Assembly: GCA_914767715.1 (NCBI GenBank)
Contig: OU612071.1
Location: forward strand, 1,984,001-2,048,000
Length of the DNA stretch: 64,000 nt
Source: Membranipora membranacea
Lineage: Eukaryota; Bryozoa; Gymnolaemata; Cheilostomatida; Membraniporidae
Reading direction: 5' to 3'
A program made the position numbers and the translations under genes. Shown here in pieces: positions 49,127 to 61,000 of the stretch; position 1 is the first letter of the stretch; each line of letters starts with the position of its first letter. The notes beneath the pieces were generated by a model that saw only the letters and a list, made by a program, of their open reading frames with translations, had not been told where the DNA came from and searched no databases.

Positions 49127-51974
49127 CCAACATCATTGATGATATTATTTCCCTTCTGTTTCTCTTTTTTTGTTATAAAAAAATTGTTTTCTGGCACTGA
49201 GTGCAAAACATTTCAAATGAGATGACTTTTGATGCCAATAAAAAGTATATATCATGCCAATGCTATCAATGCTCATGATTTGAGATATCTCATTAAGTAA
49301 AATCGTTGGAAGCATTGAGATATATTATAGCCAACATGATTACTGAATGTTAGTGTGTTGACTATGGCAACGCCTAAAACTTGTTGTGCTCAGGGGGAGA
49401 AAGAAAGAGATTATCATCTCCACATGTTACACCAAGGTGCATAACAGCATTTAATTCCATGATGATGAAAGCTAGCATTTTTCCAGTTTAATTCGATAAA
49501 TCATCGTTTGGGATATCAAGCGTAAGGCATGGAGTTCCATCGCGATCATTGCCAATTTGTACGACCATCTTTTCAATGCTTCATCATCTATCCAAGCGAT
49601 GCGGTACAGGGGATGTCAGCAGATTTTATTTTGGTTTGATTGGAGTGGTGTTAAATTCATGGATGTTAAATTTTATCTTTAACAGATCAATCACAGAAAC
49701 AGACATTAGCAGAGCAGCTGGGCTACTTCAGCTTTCTCTAGGAAGATACGTTAGAACATACAATGACTGTCCACCAAACTTTCATATGGCCTGCCACCTA
49801 CCAGCTATACTATACGGCGTTTCGGACCAGCCCATGTGTAAGTTTAGATAAATAACCATCAGATGAAAACATAGTAACTGAGTAAATTTTTGTATGAAAG
49901 AAGATTTGTCAATGGCCATTGATTTTTAGATTGATAAGAATGTGGAATGTCTTTCACGATACATACCAACATATTAATTATACTGGGATTTGAAAAATTA
50001 CCGGTACCAGATAATCCAACAAGTAACAATCAATTTGGATAGTACAATTATCCTAGAGTGTTTAGATAGTCTATGGATTAATATTAAACCTTGCAATCTG
50101 TGCAATTTTTCTCGAGCCAAAATTTGGAAATTCAGTGTACTAGACACTACTTTCTTAATAAAAGACAGAACTTTAATTACTATTCAATAATATCCTGTTA
50201 ATCCTACCTGGCTCAAATGTAGTGTTTTATATCAAAGGCATTTTTGCAGCACCTATGAAAGGAACGAAGGGTCTTCAAATTCACAAGCAAGCATGTACTA
50301 TTGTTTATGGCTGAATCTACTGCATAATCAAACAATATATGGTTATTAGCTCAGAAAAAAAAACTTGATTACTACATAATCAGTAGACCACCCCAGGTTT
50401 TTATTAGCTATGATAACCAGTAGGCAAGCATTAGCACCATAATTTCAGTGCAAAGACCTTTATTGATTGTATTAATTTATATTATAATATATTTCAGATA
50501 CTGGGCATTTTCTTTTGAGCGGAAAAACGGTCAAGAAGGGAGACAGGTGTCTAATAACAAGGGAGATATAGCAGGACAGGTATGGTTACATCGATTCCAA
50601 CACAAATCCTCCAAAAAGGAGTTTGTTTACGTCTCTATTTATTTATCTATCTATGAGTTAAATTTCAGGGAAATATCTCTCACACTATCATTCCAAAAGC
50701 TTATCACCATAAGGTCATTGGTATAGTCATGTTTTAAAACGGCATAAATCTCTTGAGAACAATTAAATGTTAGAGTTAGCACCTCAAATAGTCCTGCAAG
50801 TTAAGCACTCAGGCTTAGATACCTGGGTGATTACTGAACTAATCCTTATTTGTATCACCAAATTTTCAGTAGGCATGATAGTGGCTATCATTGTATCGGT
50901 ATCAGGATTAATTTATGCATTTTAACATGAGCACAGAAAATGAGAGGACTGAAAAAGTGGCTGTATGAATATCAAATTTAAAGTGACTGACCGAACATGG
51001 CGGATAGAAGATGTCGTGGCCCAGAAATTCTGAAAACAATTCATTCATAATGTCCATAATTTTATTAATTGCAGCTCATGAGGAAAATAGACAATCGATC
51101 TCAGTGCAGTACAAGCAGCACACAGCCTACAGCGGTAGATGGAATCATTGGTAAACCAAAGGACTTGGCAACGCGCCACATACGACCGGAAGAGCTCACA
51201 GAATGTGTGAGTTATCTTTTCACAAGTATCTTCTCTCTTCACACTTTTTTTTGTGTATTATGTAATCTTCTAACAGTGTTTAATTCTAATCCAAAGTATC
51301 TATTGACATATCCCAATCATTAAATAGTATAGAAATTGGCATAGATTTTAGTCTTGCAAATTTTGTTGTTGTTCCGCAGTGCATATGTAACCTTGATTAT
51401 AACATCTAAATATATACTAGTAAAAAAATTACAAGGATAATAGCTGAGAACACTATGCGCCTAATTGTTAACAATATCTAGCTGTCTTTAATGTTAATCC
51501 CAAAACTGTATCTGCGTTGGTTGATGGAAAGTCGTTTGCCTCTATCAATCGATTAATCCGAGGATTGACGTTAGATTTTGTTACAAGAACTATGCTGTGA
51601 AACGACTTCAAAATTTTCACAAGTGTTTCGCAATATTTTTGCAGATGGAGGATCAGAGAGTGATATTCACCAAGGTAATACGTGGTGCAGTTGTCAAGAG
51701 AGAAACAATCAAGAAGGGTGCTGCTGTGTTGTGTGCTGGTGTTTATGGGATTGTTGATAGGATGTTATTGGTGAATGGCCAGGCTGGTGTGTAAGACATG
51801 AAAGAACTGTGTGAGAGAATCCTTGAAGGGCCGATGTGCGAAAGTGGTCTGGTGTTTAGGCAGCTAGCATGTGTGTCAAGATATGTAAAATGTGAAGCTG
51901 TCCAATTTTTCAGATACTCCAAGGAGTCAGATATTTTACATGTGTTGCTGCCTAATAGAAAGAAAAGTTGTTAA

Positions 51975-52600
51975 ATAAGATGGCTGGCATTGGAGTTGTA
52001 AGACCTCAGAAAGTTTTTTGCAACCTACAGGTAGCTATAAATCTTACATACCTGGCAGTTCACTGTATTTACACATTTGTACAAATTTTAGATAATAGTT
52101 TCTCAAACGATTATTTGTCAGGCTGATTTAAATCCTCATTCTAATCCATCATGCCTAACAATAATTTCAGATTTCATGTAATAAACTACACATTTGAATC
52201 TCAACATGTGCTTTTTGTGTTCCTAATGATTCCATAAATATCACTGGTCTTATAATTCGAGTTATACACTTGTTATGTTCTGAATTGACAGAATAATATG
52301 GCAAAATGTTCACTTGATTGGGAAAATTCAAATAAAAAAAGAACGTCCATATTTTACACTCGGTCTCAATAATTGCAATTCTGAGGCAAAACAGATCTTG
52401 TCATCTCGATTTTACTGCTGTGCAATCTTAGCTTGTGTTGTTTTCCTTATGAATACATAAATATCACCAGTTATATAATTCCAGTTGCCATTGTTTGATG
52501 TTGGTATTGTTATCCTGTACCAATACTGCTTTGTAAATCCTGACAATGAATGGCATGGACTACATTGTAATTTGGGAAGATAACTCTTACAAATAAGTCC
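51975..52600. other. Spacer between the transposase relic and the gypsy fragment
   Basis: No gene is seen. Neither the right end of the CACTA-type element nor the 5' break of the gypsy fragment can be placed precisely here. Confidence 0.3.
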
Positions 52601-53377
52601 TTGTACGTCGCGAACAAAATCTGTAGTGTAGTTCATAAATATTCACCTCCATATCATGCTGCATCAAATGGTCAAGCAGAGCGTTGTGTGCAGACAGCTA
52701 AGAGTTTTCTCAAGAAAGTGAAAGGTAGTTCTAGGAATAGGAATTTAGCACTGTCGAGGTTTCTGTTAGGATATAACACAACCAATCATGCTACAACAGG
52801 TCGTGCTCCATGTGAACTGTCAATGGACAGACAACTACGCACTTTATTTACTCTCATGAAACCCAGTCTGCAAGCAGATGTTGATAAGTCTCAGGAATGT
52901 GGTTATGTCGATGGTAGTAATTCCAAGTGCTGTGAGTTTAAAGTCGGATATTCTGTCAAGGTCAGGAACATGATTGGTCGAGACAAGTGGTTATTTGGCA
53001 CTGTAATAAAACGCATAGGTCCCCTCAGGTATCTAGTCATGATTGGTTCTAGAGTTCGGTATTGTCATTTGAATCATTTAGTTTCTGCTGGTACACACAT
53101 TGATGATTGTGACTATGACGATTTAAACCAACCCCATTATTCTAATGTAACAAGACAAGATCTATCTCAGGATACTTTCAGCGAAGCCAGTGTAAAAGCA
53201 GCAACCACTTTGCCCCAGAGGTCCTCAGATGCTGACGGTACAGCTGATGGTTCGAGCACTGATACATATACAAGCCTTATACCCAGAACTAGTCCGATGG
53301 TTACAACGCAGAGACAACATACTCAAACCTCTACACCGTCACCTATTACACCACCAGTACTGAGACGTTCAGCTTGA
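52601..53377 (+). CDS. Ty3/gypsy retrotransposon integrase, C-terminal part
   Basis: This is the end of the pol polyprotein. It starts inside the integrase core at YSPPYHAASNGQAERCVQTA, the family's motif with the last catalytic Glu. It continues with LALSRFLLGYNTTNHATTGR (typical of K02A2.6-like gypsy integrases) and an SH3-like C-terminal segment with KVRNMIGRDKWLFGTVIKRI. A Thr/Ser/Pro-rich tail ends at TGA 53375-53377. Real homology starts near 52615; the first codons are flanking sequence. Everything upstream (gag, protease, RT, RNase H, 5' LTR) is missing, so the copy is dead. A polypurine tract and a complete 3' LTR follow directly. Confidence 0.88.
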   Translation: MYVANKICSVVHKYSPPYHAASNGQAERCVQTAKSFLKKVKGSSRNRNLALSRFLLGYNTTNHATTGRAPCELSMDRQLRTLFTLMKPSLQADVDKSQECGYVDGSNSKCCEFKVGYSVKVRNMIGRDKWLFGTVIKRIGPLRYLVMIGSRVRYCHLNHLVSAGTHIDDCDYDDLNQPHYSNVTRQDLSQDTFSEASVKAATTLPQRSSDADGTADGSSTDTYTSLIPRTSPMVTTQRQHTQTSTPSPITPPVLRRSA

Positions 53378-53408
53378 ATAAGCAAACCACCAGAGAGATA
53401 TAAACCCT

Positions 53409-53424
53409 CTCAAAGGGGAGGCAA
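53409..53424 (+). promoter_or_regulatory. Polypurine tract of the gypsy element
   Basis: The sequence ctcaaaggggaggcaa directly precedes the first base of the 3' LTR. It is the expected plus-strand primer of an LTR retrotransposon. Confidence 0.7.
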
Positions 53425-53667
53425 TGTTATATCTGCCATGCCTTAACGATGACAGTTAATTAGTCTGCTAACAGACATGCTACCAGTAAGATGCCTCTGC
53501 CAGATGCTCCCAATTAAATATCGTAAAACATCACCAACACACAAACTTAATACAAAGGTATAAATAACATGTCTCAGCAAGAAACCAGTCAGTCACATAG
53601 CGGCAACCAGATAATGAAGATTATTATCATATTTCGTACTGAGGAATCATATTATACCTTTCTACCA

Positions 53668-53699
<32 letters not shown>

Positions 53700-54062
53700 A
53701 TTACTACATATTATTATGGATCCGAACAAATCAACCAAACACTTGTAGGACGCTACAACAAAAACAGAAAATAAAAACCGACAGAAAAAGGAAAAGAAAA
53801 AAGAAGAAGGTAAGATTGGGAAAGTGACTCTACTTATGACTGTTTACTGCTAGATTACTCATATGAGGATTATGTTACTTGTGGAGTCACCCAAAAAGCT
53901 GGCGGCTAGCAGAGAAGACAATCCACTGATAGCTCTGTACTGACAAGATCTTGCTTGAGCAAGGCAGACATTTGTAACAGTGATTTGAGGTGAGCCTGTT
54001 CTATCAATTGTATTGAGTTTAGTTGTATCAGTTATTCTAAATCCCTAATTTCAGATATAACA
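53425..54062 (+). mobile_element. 3' LTR of the gypsy element (638 bp)
   Basis: It begins TGTTATATC and ends GATATAACA, a perfect 9-bp inverted terminus with the canonical TG...CA. It lies immediately after the polypurine tract. It contains an (AT)n run at about 53670-53698 and a segment of about 150 bp (near 53700-53850) that is missing from the related LTR at 63.0-63.4 kb. The far part contains the near-palindrome cttgcttgagcaag. Confidence 0.8.
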
Positions 54063-54206
54063 AAAGGCATGATAAAAAAAACCATTGTTTTCAAGGAAGA
54101 CTGGTTGCTATCTTGCCCAATGAATGCACCTTACAGTGGCATATATTACCAATCACGGACCACGGATATCCGTGTATCAACATCCTTGATTACAAGATGC
54201 AAGCCA

Positions 54207-54551
54207 GGCTGCATAGCTCAATGTGTAGAGCATCTGCCTGATAATAATTGTTGATTAAGAATGTTGTGAGTTAGAATCCCAACAGTGACAGATTTTTTTC
54301 AAATGGGTGCTTTATAACTGGAGCATTTTTACTTTTCCCAAGGGGGGATGTCTTATAAGTGAGGAATTACGGTACATACAGAGTTTGACTTTTGACCTTG
54401 ATCTGGACAAGCCAATCAAAAGCCCGGTGTATTGACACACCCACACCCTCCCCACCACGCCCACGGCGTGTAGATCGGGCTGCGGCCGATCATTATGCTC
54501 ATCTCAAAAAAAGTCAGTGAGTGAATTCTTTTAGAATATATGCCCCTGGCA
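54207..54551 (+). mobile_element. tRNA-derived SINE, longer relative of the 12.8-kb copies
   Basis: The head has gcatagctcaatgtgtagag (A box) and gagttagaatccc (B box), then caaatgggtgctttataact as in the 12.8 and 13.2 kb copies. It carries about 80 extra bp (around 54330-54435) absent from those copies, followed by the shared cacaccctccccaccacgcc, hairpin and atatgcccctggc end. Flanking duplications are not clear. Confidence 0.7.
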
Positions 54552-56306
54552 CCTTAAGAATACTAAATTGCATGTTCCGGGTTTAAACAGACAGCTCAAC
54601 AATCAATGATTGCTTGTTACAGCTTTTGACCATTTCACTTTTCCACTGAGAATCATAGGGACAGCACTTAATATAATGTTACTGGTCTGTTTTATCGTTT
54701 ATCATGTTTGTATACATTTGGGAGCAATCATTTGGTCCCTACCAGTGAGAAGAAAAGTTGAGGATATTCCGTGATCAAATAATTCAATGTTACCATCGGC
54801 TAGTGCCGCCCATAGTAAACTTTCTCACCAAATGTCAGTATAGAAAGACCAAATCAGATCAAAGTCAACACATTGGCTAATGAAACACCATTTGACGCAC
54901 TCACCGAGTCTGGTTAGTCCACTAGAGCAATGGCTTTGATATGTCCTAAACTGATAAGCTGGAGGGTGTGTCCTTTTCTGTTCCATAAGTAGGAGTATAT
55001 TATCAATCTGAGGTAAAGCCTCTGATAATGTTAAATAGTGCAGAGTACTCTTACCATCGAGTAATACAGAGGTGTAGACTAGAAGTCTCTTACTTATACT
55101 TCAGCTCTCTGAGCTAAGTATGCAGCTTTTAACCCACAGCTGCAGTGAGCGTCAGCTGAATAATGAAGGCGTTAGGATATGTTTAATACTAAGTACAGAC
55201 AAAATTGTATGACATGTACACAAAATATTTAAATTTACAGTATACAGTTGACCCCTATAATAAATGAGATATGATATAGGTATGAGCTTAGTGTGTGTGT
55301 GTAGATATGATCCGGTTACCTCCTTATAACAACACAAATATAGAGTTTGCTTATTCGATGCTAAGCATTCTATATTTGTTGTCCTACAGAGCTGCTGTTA
55401 TAATATTGACAGAGTACACAAGTTAGCTTTGCAAAATTATGACACACTGTTATTTATCCTTTGCATAGCTCATTCAAAGTGTATATAGGTGTGCTAGGTA
55501 GATTAAGTTTGCTTATCCTAAATTTAACAAACCTTTAAGAAGTTTGTGCACTCAGACAAGATGCTGATTTCGCTTTAACCGGCAACAACCCAGTGATATG
55601 ATTTGTTCTTAATATTAGAATAAGAAAAACGATTCCATATTCATCAGGGCAAAAAATTACAAAACGATTCCATTTTCAATTCATCAGGGCAAAAGAATAA
55701 AAAAAGAAAAAAAAGTAGGCCTACTTTGAGATAAGGTTGTGATTCCTTGATGTAATTAACGTAAATTGGTTATGGCTTTAGGAGGGAGATGTCCCACTAC
55801 TATGTCAGGACAGACAACTACTCAACATATACACAGCCCTGTAAATCTTTTGTTTCAGCAGAAAGAATTTTCTTGAGTTCAGCTGAATGATAACTTAATT
55901 CAAGCACGTTAGTCCCATCCTAGGAAAGTGAGACATTTAACACAAACTGCAGAAACAGTACTTAATTTGTGTCAGACTATCATCTGGCCATTTTTATTCA
56001 GCTAAAGCATGTATAGAATATAGAATATGTTATTGATAATATAAAATGAACTATAGTAAGTTCTAGTAAGGTATAAAATAGAGGATGACATTAATTTACA
56101 TGATAACAAGAGATGAAATACACATTCACAAACCAGTACTCCCTCGCTGCAGCTATTATATAGCTTTATTACCACTCAACTATGAGAAAACCTTGAAGGC
56201 CTACTATTCATATAACGATCGGCAGTGAAGGACAATTTTTCTCTGGTAGTAGTTTGTTAGTGCTGAAGATCTGTGTATGAGGTGTGAAGACATTTAGTCC
56301 AGTTTT
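54552..56306. other. Intergenic DNA, no gene seen
   Basis: AT-rich sequence. A short tandem duplication (aaaacgattcca...catcagggcaaaa) lies at about 55627-55695. No coding exon is convincing. Confidence 0.3.
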
Positions 56307-56889
56307 CTAGTCATCATCTGAAAAAGCACAGGCTGTGATTAACGAATGTAAAAATGAGTATCTTGAGGTGGCTAGCTGTGATGATGCAGCTTAGTGACTT
56401 ATGATTATATGCGTTTGTGTCATTATCAGACATAACACGTACTTGTCTCAGACAAACAAAAGATACTGATATACCACCTAAAATATTCATATTATTACAT
56501 TTTTTTTATCCTCGTACATAAAGAATGTTATACAAATGTCACTTCATCACCTCTGCCTTAAAATTTACCGGTTTAGTATTTTAGTTCTTATATTTTCTCC
56601 GACTAGCAATGCTTTGAAGTACATGATGAGCAGTTTATTTACTAGAGCGGCACATCATTCATCGATAAAAAAAAACTACTGAACATAAGATTGTAACAAA
56701 TAGTCATCAAATAACAAATTCTCAATATCCCTTGGCTAGGTAAATTACTTTACTTACTTTTTGCCCGTTGACATATATAATCCCGTAGTGTTTCATGATG
56801 GCCAACAGTAACTGAACTTCCTCTCGAGACAAACAAGTACTCCGTCCAAAAGAATGCAGAACCACAAAGAGGTCTGACAGCATTTTTTA
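56307..56889 (-). CDS. Two 3'-terminal exons of an unidentified gene (OTU-like fragment?)
   Basis: Exon 56889-56758 (132 nt) ends at a GTAAGT donor and reads VKNAVRPLCGSAFFWTEYLF then VSRGSSVTVGHHETLRDYIC and QRA. It joins in phase 1 to an 11-nt last exon 56317-56307 (acceptor gtgctttttcag) that adds Asn-Asp-Asp and a TAG stop. The C-x-x-x-FFW ... H-x-TLRDYIC layout faintly recalls the N-terminal half of OTU peptidase domains, but the match is weak. Upstream exons are unknown. It lies 1.2 kb downstream of the ankyrin/TPR gene on the same strand and could be an alternative 3' end of it. Its last 38 bp recur at 57566-57605. Confidence 0.35.
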
Positions 56890-58097
56890 CTATTTTATGA
56901 CCTATCATGAAAGATCCTTGTGTATCGTACTTAACCGTACCTAACTGCAGTATATCCTTTTAGTTATGTATTTTTATTTTTACAGCTCCCAGTTTTTTAA
57001 CCCACTGTCGGGAAATTCTATCTTGTCAGGAAAGCCAGCATGGGCTTGGCTTAATAAGTCACGATATCCTGCCAGTCGAAAAGTCTGTTTAAATCAAGGC
57101 TACCAGCCAGACATACAAATGTGTTGTTTATCAACTATACTATGATTTTATTGTGTACTAACTATCTAACTAAAACTAACAGAGTTACAAAGATTTAATG
57201 TATTAATCAGTAAAAATAATCAGTGCGTTTAGTCTCGTCCGCTAGCAAACACGAAGTGCCGATGAGCAGGCTAAAGTAACACTTGTGAAAGCAATGATTC
57301 ATAGGAAGTTGAATACAGTCAAGGCATTAATTGTTATCGACAAATGATCATTATAAAAGACAAGACATAAGAATTGGAATGCATGAATAATAACCTCAGT
57401 ATATAACGTATAAAGCAGTCAAAGACTGAAACTCCCCACACCACACTTACATACATTCGATATCATCTTGTATACATGCATATTGAGTATGGCAGTATGT
57501 AATACATTCCAATTACAATTACAATTAGAACTTTCTGTATTTGTTCCTGCGTCATTGTTAGAATATGTTGACTTATATAATCCCGTAGTGTTTCATGATG
57601 GCCAACTTTCTGTGCATTGTTAGAATAGGATGAAGTTTTCTACCCATGATCTTCCTCATGTGGTGAAATGTCGGTGAACTGTCTGCAAACAGAAAGTGGT
57701 TTTATGTTGTAAAATTTATCACAGGGTAGAGAGAAGTCAAACATCTTCTGTGAGGCTTCAAAATAATATATACCATACCATGCTTTTAACTGTTATTCTT
57801 TTGGTGTATATGCATAGTGAAACCTTATACAGGGCACTTGAACACTTTCAATGACAATTCATGAAAAATAATTATTCAAATCATAGACTAGATGGAGCTT
57901 ACCATTATATGATAAGCCATTGCTTTGCTTATAATTTCAAAGGCACTAATTGTGAATGCTTTAGGAATTCTCTCTCATTGTCTTGAAATAATGCCGTACA
58001 GGATGTATATAAATTCACATTTTTACCGAAAACTTAGTTTAATTTTTTTTTAATTTATAAACTAGCTTGTGAGAGAATATATTTTTGTTACTGAGAT
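56890..58097. other. 3' flank of the ankyrin/nucleotidyltransferase/TPR gene
   Basis: A 38-bp stretch at 57566-57605 (minus: gttggccatcatgaaacact...) duplicates the end of the exon at 56758-56812. A possible acceptor (ctgtttgcag) lies at about 57693-57702 on minus, opening a frame of about 42 codons that ends in TAA. No AATAAA lies close to the stop at 58098. Confidence 0.35.
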
Positions 58098-61000
58098 TCA
58101 TGACATCTCCTCATGATTAGATGCTACCCACCCACCTTTACTGTAGTGCTGACTGATATAGTTAGCTAACCTCCTCTTCTCCTCACTAAGTCGTTCATCC
58201 ATCTTTCTTGCTTTTTCCTCTAGAGCTTTGGCTGGTTCATCTTGTCCAAGAGCTCTCAGAACCTTTCCTCTTTCTGTCACAAGAGTAGAAAATTCCTCAT
58301 TACATGGCGCGTCTCCGTAAGCCTCCTCCATATAACCTTGTGCTTCTCCAAATGAATGGCCTGACTCGGTAAAGTCTCCATTCTCTTTCTGTACTCCAGC
58401 TATAGCCACAAGAACTCGGGCAGCATTCAGATTTGAATGATTCTTACGATACACATCCAATGAAGCTGAATAATGCTTAGTTGCTATCCCCGTGTCCTCA
58501 TCGCTGCAGTTAGCCAGATCACCTCGTGTCTTCTCTAGTCTCCCGTAATCGATGTGATTCGGCTGATTTGGATGAGCTTCGTCAAGCGTCCTCTTGGCTG
58601 CATGATACCACTGATCATTACCTTCTGGTTCTCTAACATCCTCTGATGTCTCAACCTCACAGTCTAACATGATATTGTCTAACAGTTTATCCTCTGGTAG
58701 CTGCTCTGGGTCAGGTTCTGGCTGGCTGCTGACACACAGCTCCCCTCGAGTCAGCACGATCTCGCACATGAGATCCCTCACTCGCCCATCTGCTGGTAAA
58801 AGCCTCGTGCTGATGTTAGAAGCTGTGTCGAGGAATTTCTTATGTTTGAATATTCTTCCAAGATCGGTGAGGATTGCAACTTTTGTTTCGCCGTCAACAT
58901 CTTTTTCGATAACAATTTTCAGGCCTAATGATCGCGACTTGGTGAAGTAGAGCTTGGAAATATCTTTCCTGCCACAAAGATCAAGAATTCCCCCGATAAT
59001 AAAGACGCAGTGTGCCATTTCTCTAGTAGGATTGTTTATATAGTCAAGTCTGTCTTCAAAACTCATCTCATCAAATCCTGCAATCAAACTGTCATCTTTG
59101 CTCTTCCCGTCTGATGCTGTATAAATGATGAACTCCTTCAACACTTTGAACAGCATCTGTAGAGGTGCCAATCTGTTCGGATACAGCAGCATAAGCAGTT
59201 TGGCCGATTCAAACTGAATGAGAGCTCGTTCTGTCTTCTCTTCTGGTGGCTCATTGCCAGTCAGACTGTTCTCTGCTAACTCATACATTCCCATTGCCTC
59301 ACTCAGATTCCCCATCCCTTCATTACACTTTCCCATACCTCTGTAGACGTCAGTTAGTTTTACCTCATGCTTCTTCATCTTCAGTTTGTCATCACGTACT
59401 TGTTGATACAGCTCCAGGGCCTGTTTGTAGTTCTTTAACTTGAGATGAGAATGTGCTAGAATGCAGCAAATGTTAGGATCATCAGCAGATGAATCGGCTT
59501 GAACGACTTTGTCCCATTGGCCGGAATAGAAGTGTGCACGAGAAGAGCTATCAGGATTTTTATTGACATCCGCCTGAGTGATTTGCTTTATATCTTCTGC
59601 TGTTGAGAGGTTGCTCAGAGAAGAACAATGGGACTGCATATCTAGGATACTTTCGCTAAGGATCTGAAATTCCTCTGTGGCCATTCTCCAGAGTTTACTA
59701 CCAACAAACCGAAGTTTCTCCCCTCCATCCCTGAATGTAACAACATCTGTCCCTGTTTCTGTCTCCTCGGAGTCATATGTGGAGAACCGATCATGCTTAG
59801 AATCCATGAATATGTAGCATCTCAGACGTGAGTATGAGGCATGGGCAAGGAGAAACTGAAGGGAGTTGTTGAAAGACTTTTCATGCTCTGAATGTAGTTT
59901 TTTCCAGCTTTCCAAGGTCTGTCAGGAGTCACATTCAGATGAACATTTGATGATTGCGGTGTCTAGAAGGACAAGTGAGGGGAATCTATAAAGTAAAGTT
60001 TTCGCATTCAATGTGAAACCTGCTGAATACTCATTGAATTCAGGCCGAAATTTGTAACGCTCAATGTCACTGAGCAGCATTTTTAGACTCACACTCAGTC
60101 TTTCAGAGTTTATTTTCTTGATTTTCTCTCTCTCTGCCTCAAAAACTGAGAGCAAATCTTCTTTTTTGTTGTGGGCGTATAGTAGAGTTGTGAATTTTAG
60201 CATAGCAGAAATATCCCCTTTTATTGCTTCTGTGGGATGAGGACCTTCGAATGTAGCCTTGTATACTTTAATCAGTTCACCAGGAGTGGAATGGAACTGA
60301 TTGGGATGGTCATAATTCCCTGTTGGGACATTACCAGATGATTTTGTTATCCCATCGATTTGGTAGCCATGATCTCTTCCATCCACATACCATCCTGACA
60401 GCTCCTCAATGTCCAGTGAGCTCAGTTTTGTTTCCCTGAGGGTGCTTATGTAGAAATATGTCAGGACCGCCAGCCGCTCAAAATATTCAGTGTGACCGGA
60501 CTCCTCGACCAGAAATAGATATTCTATATCAGAGTAAGGTGTCGCCTCACCTCTACCTAATGAGCCTATCCCAACCACAGAAAATGTACATGGAGGCTGA
60601 CTCCTAATACTGTTTAGAGAATTCTCAACTACTAGAGCAGCAAATTCCTTCATCATCTTATTAGAATCTTCAACTGTTTGTTGCATTTGTTTGGTGTTCC
60701 ATTTGAGTTTGGGTTGATCACTCCTGATCTTGCTATCTAGCTTTTCGATCTGAGGTTTTAGTTTAGTCCTAATCGAGCGTAGCCTCTCATGGAGCCGACC
60801 AACATTCTTATAAAAAGTCTCGATACTGATGTTACAGTCTGAGTCAAGATACATCCGGAGCACATTCCAGGCTCTCTGGTTCCATGAATCATCAGGTGAT
60901 GAACTGAATGTCACTGCAGCTGAGTTGTATAGAGTGAAAGCCTGTAACAATCAAATCATAGTCTCACATTATATCTAACTGTGTAATCAGAGTGACTAAA

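Larger units (their letters stand above)
44551..51974 (+). pseudogene. CACTA/EnSpm-type transposase gene (tnp2-like), multi-exon, interrupted
   Basis: This was a transposase for cut-and-paste DNA transposition. Plausible exons: 44551-44689 (start MDATKKRKIISSSLREGY), 46478-46722, 47284-47484, 49686-49837, 50498-50579, 51075-51206 and 51645-51974. Exon 2 holds AYRDWFDG and then LVINIDWWQKFKRTVHSLGG and ILNLPRDIRQK. Exon 3, joined in phase, holds AIIPGKEEPQYG and then VRMRAVIWACDLPAIRKML and SHCANKG. These are the tnp2-family core (LNIDWF.P.., LNLPR, IPGP.EP, CD.PA.RK). Later exons hold NDCPPNFHMACHLPAILYG and YWAFSFERKNG, the DUF4218-like region, then LMRKIDNRSQ. Some phases fail, a TAA lies at 51792-51794, and the middle of the catalytic domain is absent where a LINE has inserted. 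It is probably inactive. Confidence 0.7.

Noticed and set aside
59922-59924. Selenocysteine codon
   Set aside because: No SECIS element was identified and neither NTase nor TPR families are known selenoproteins. A nonsense allele or error is simpler.
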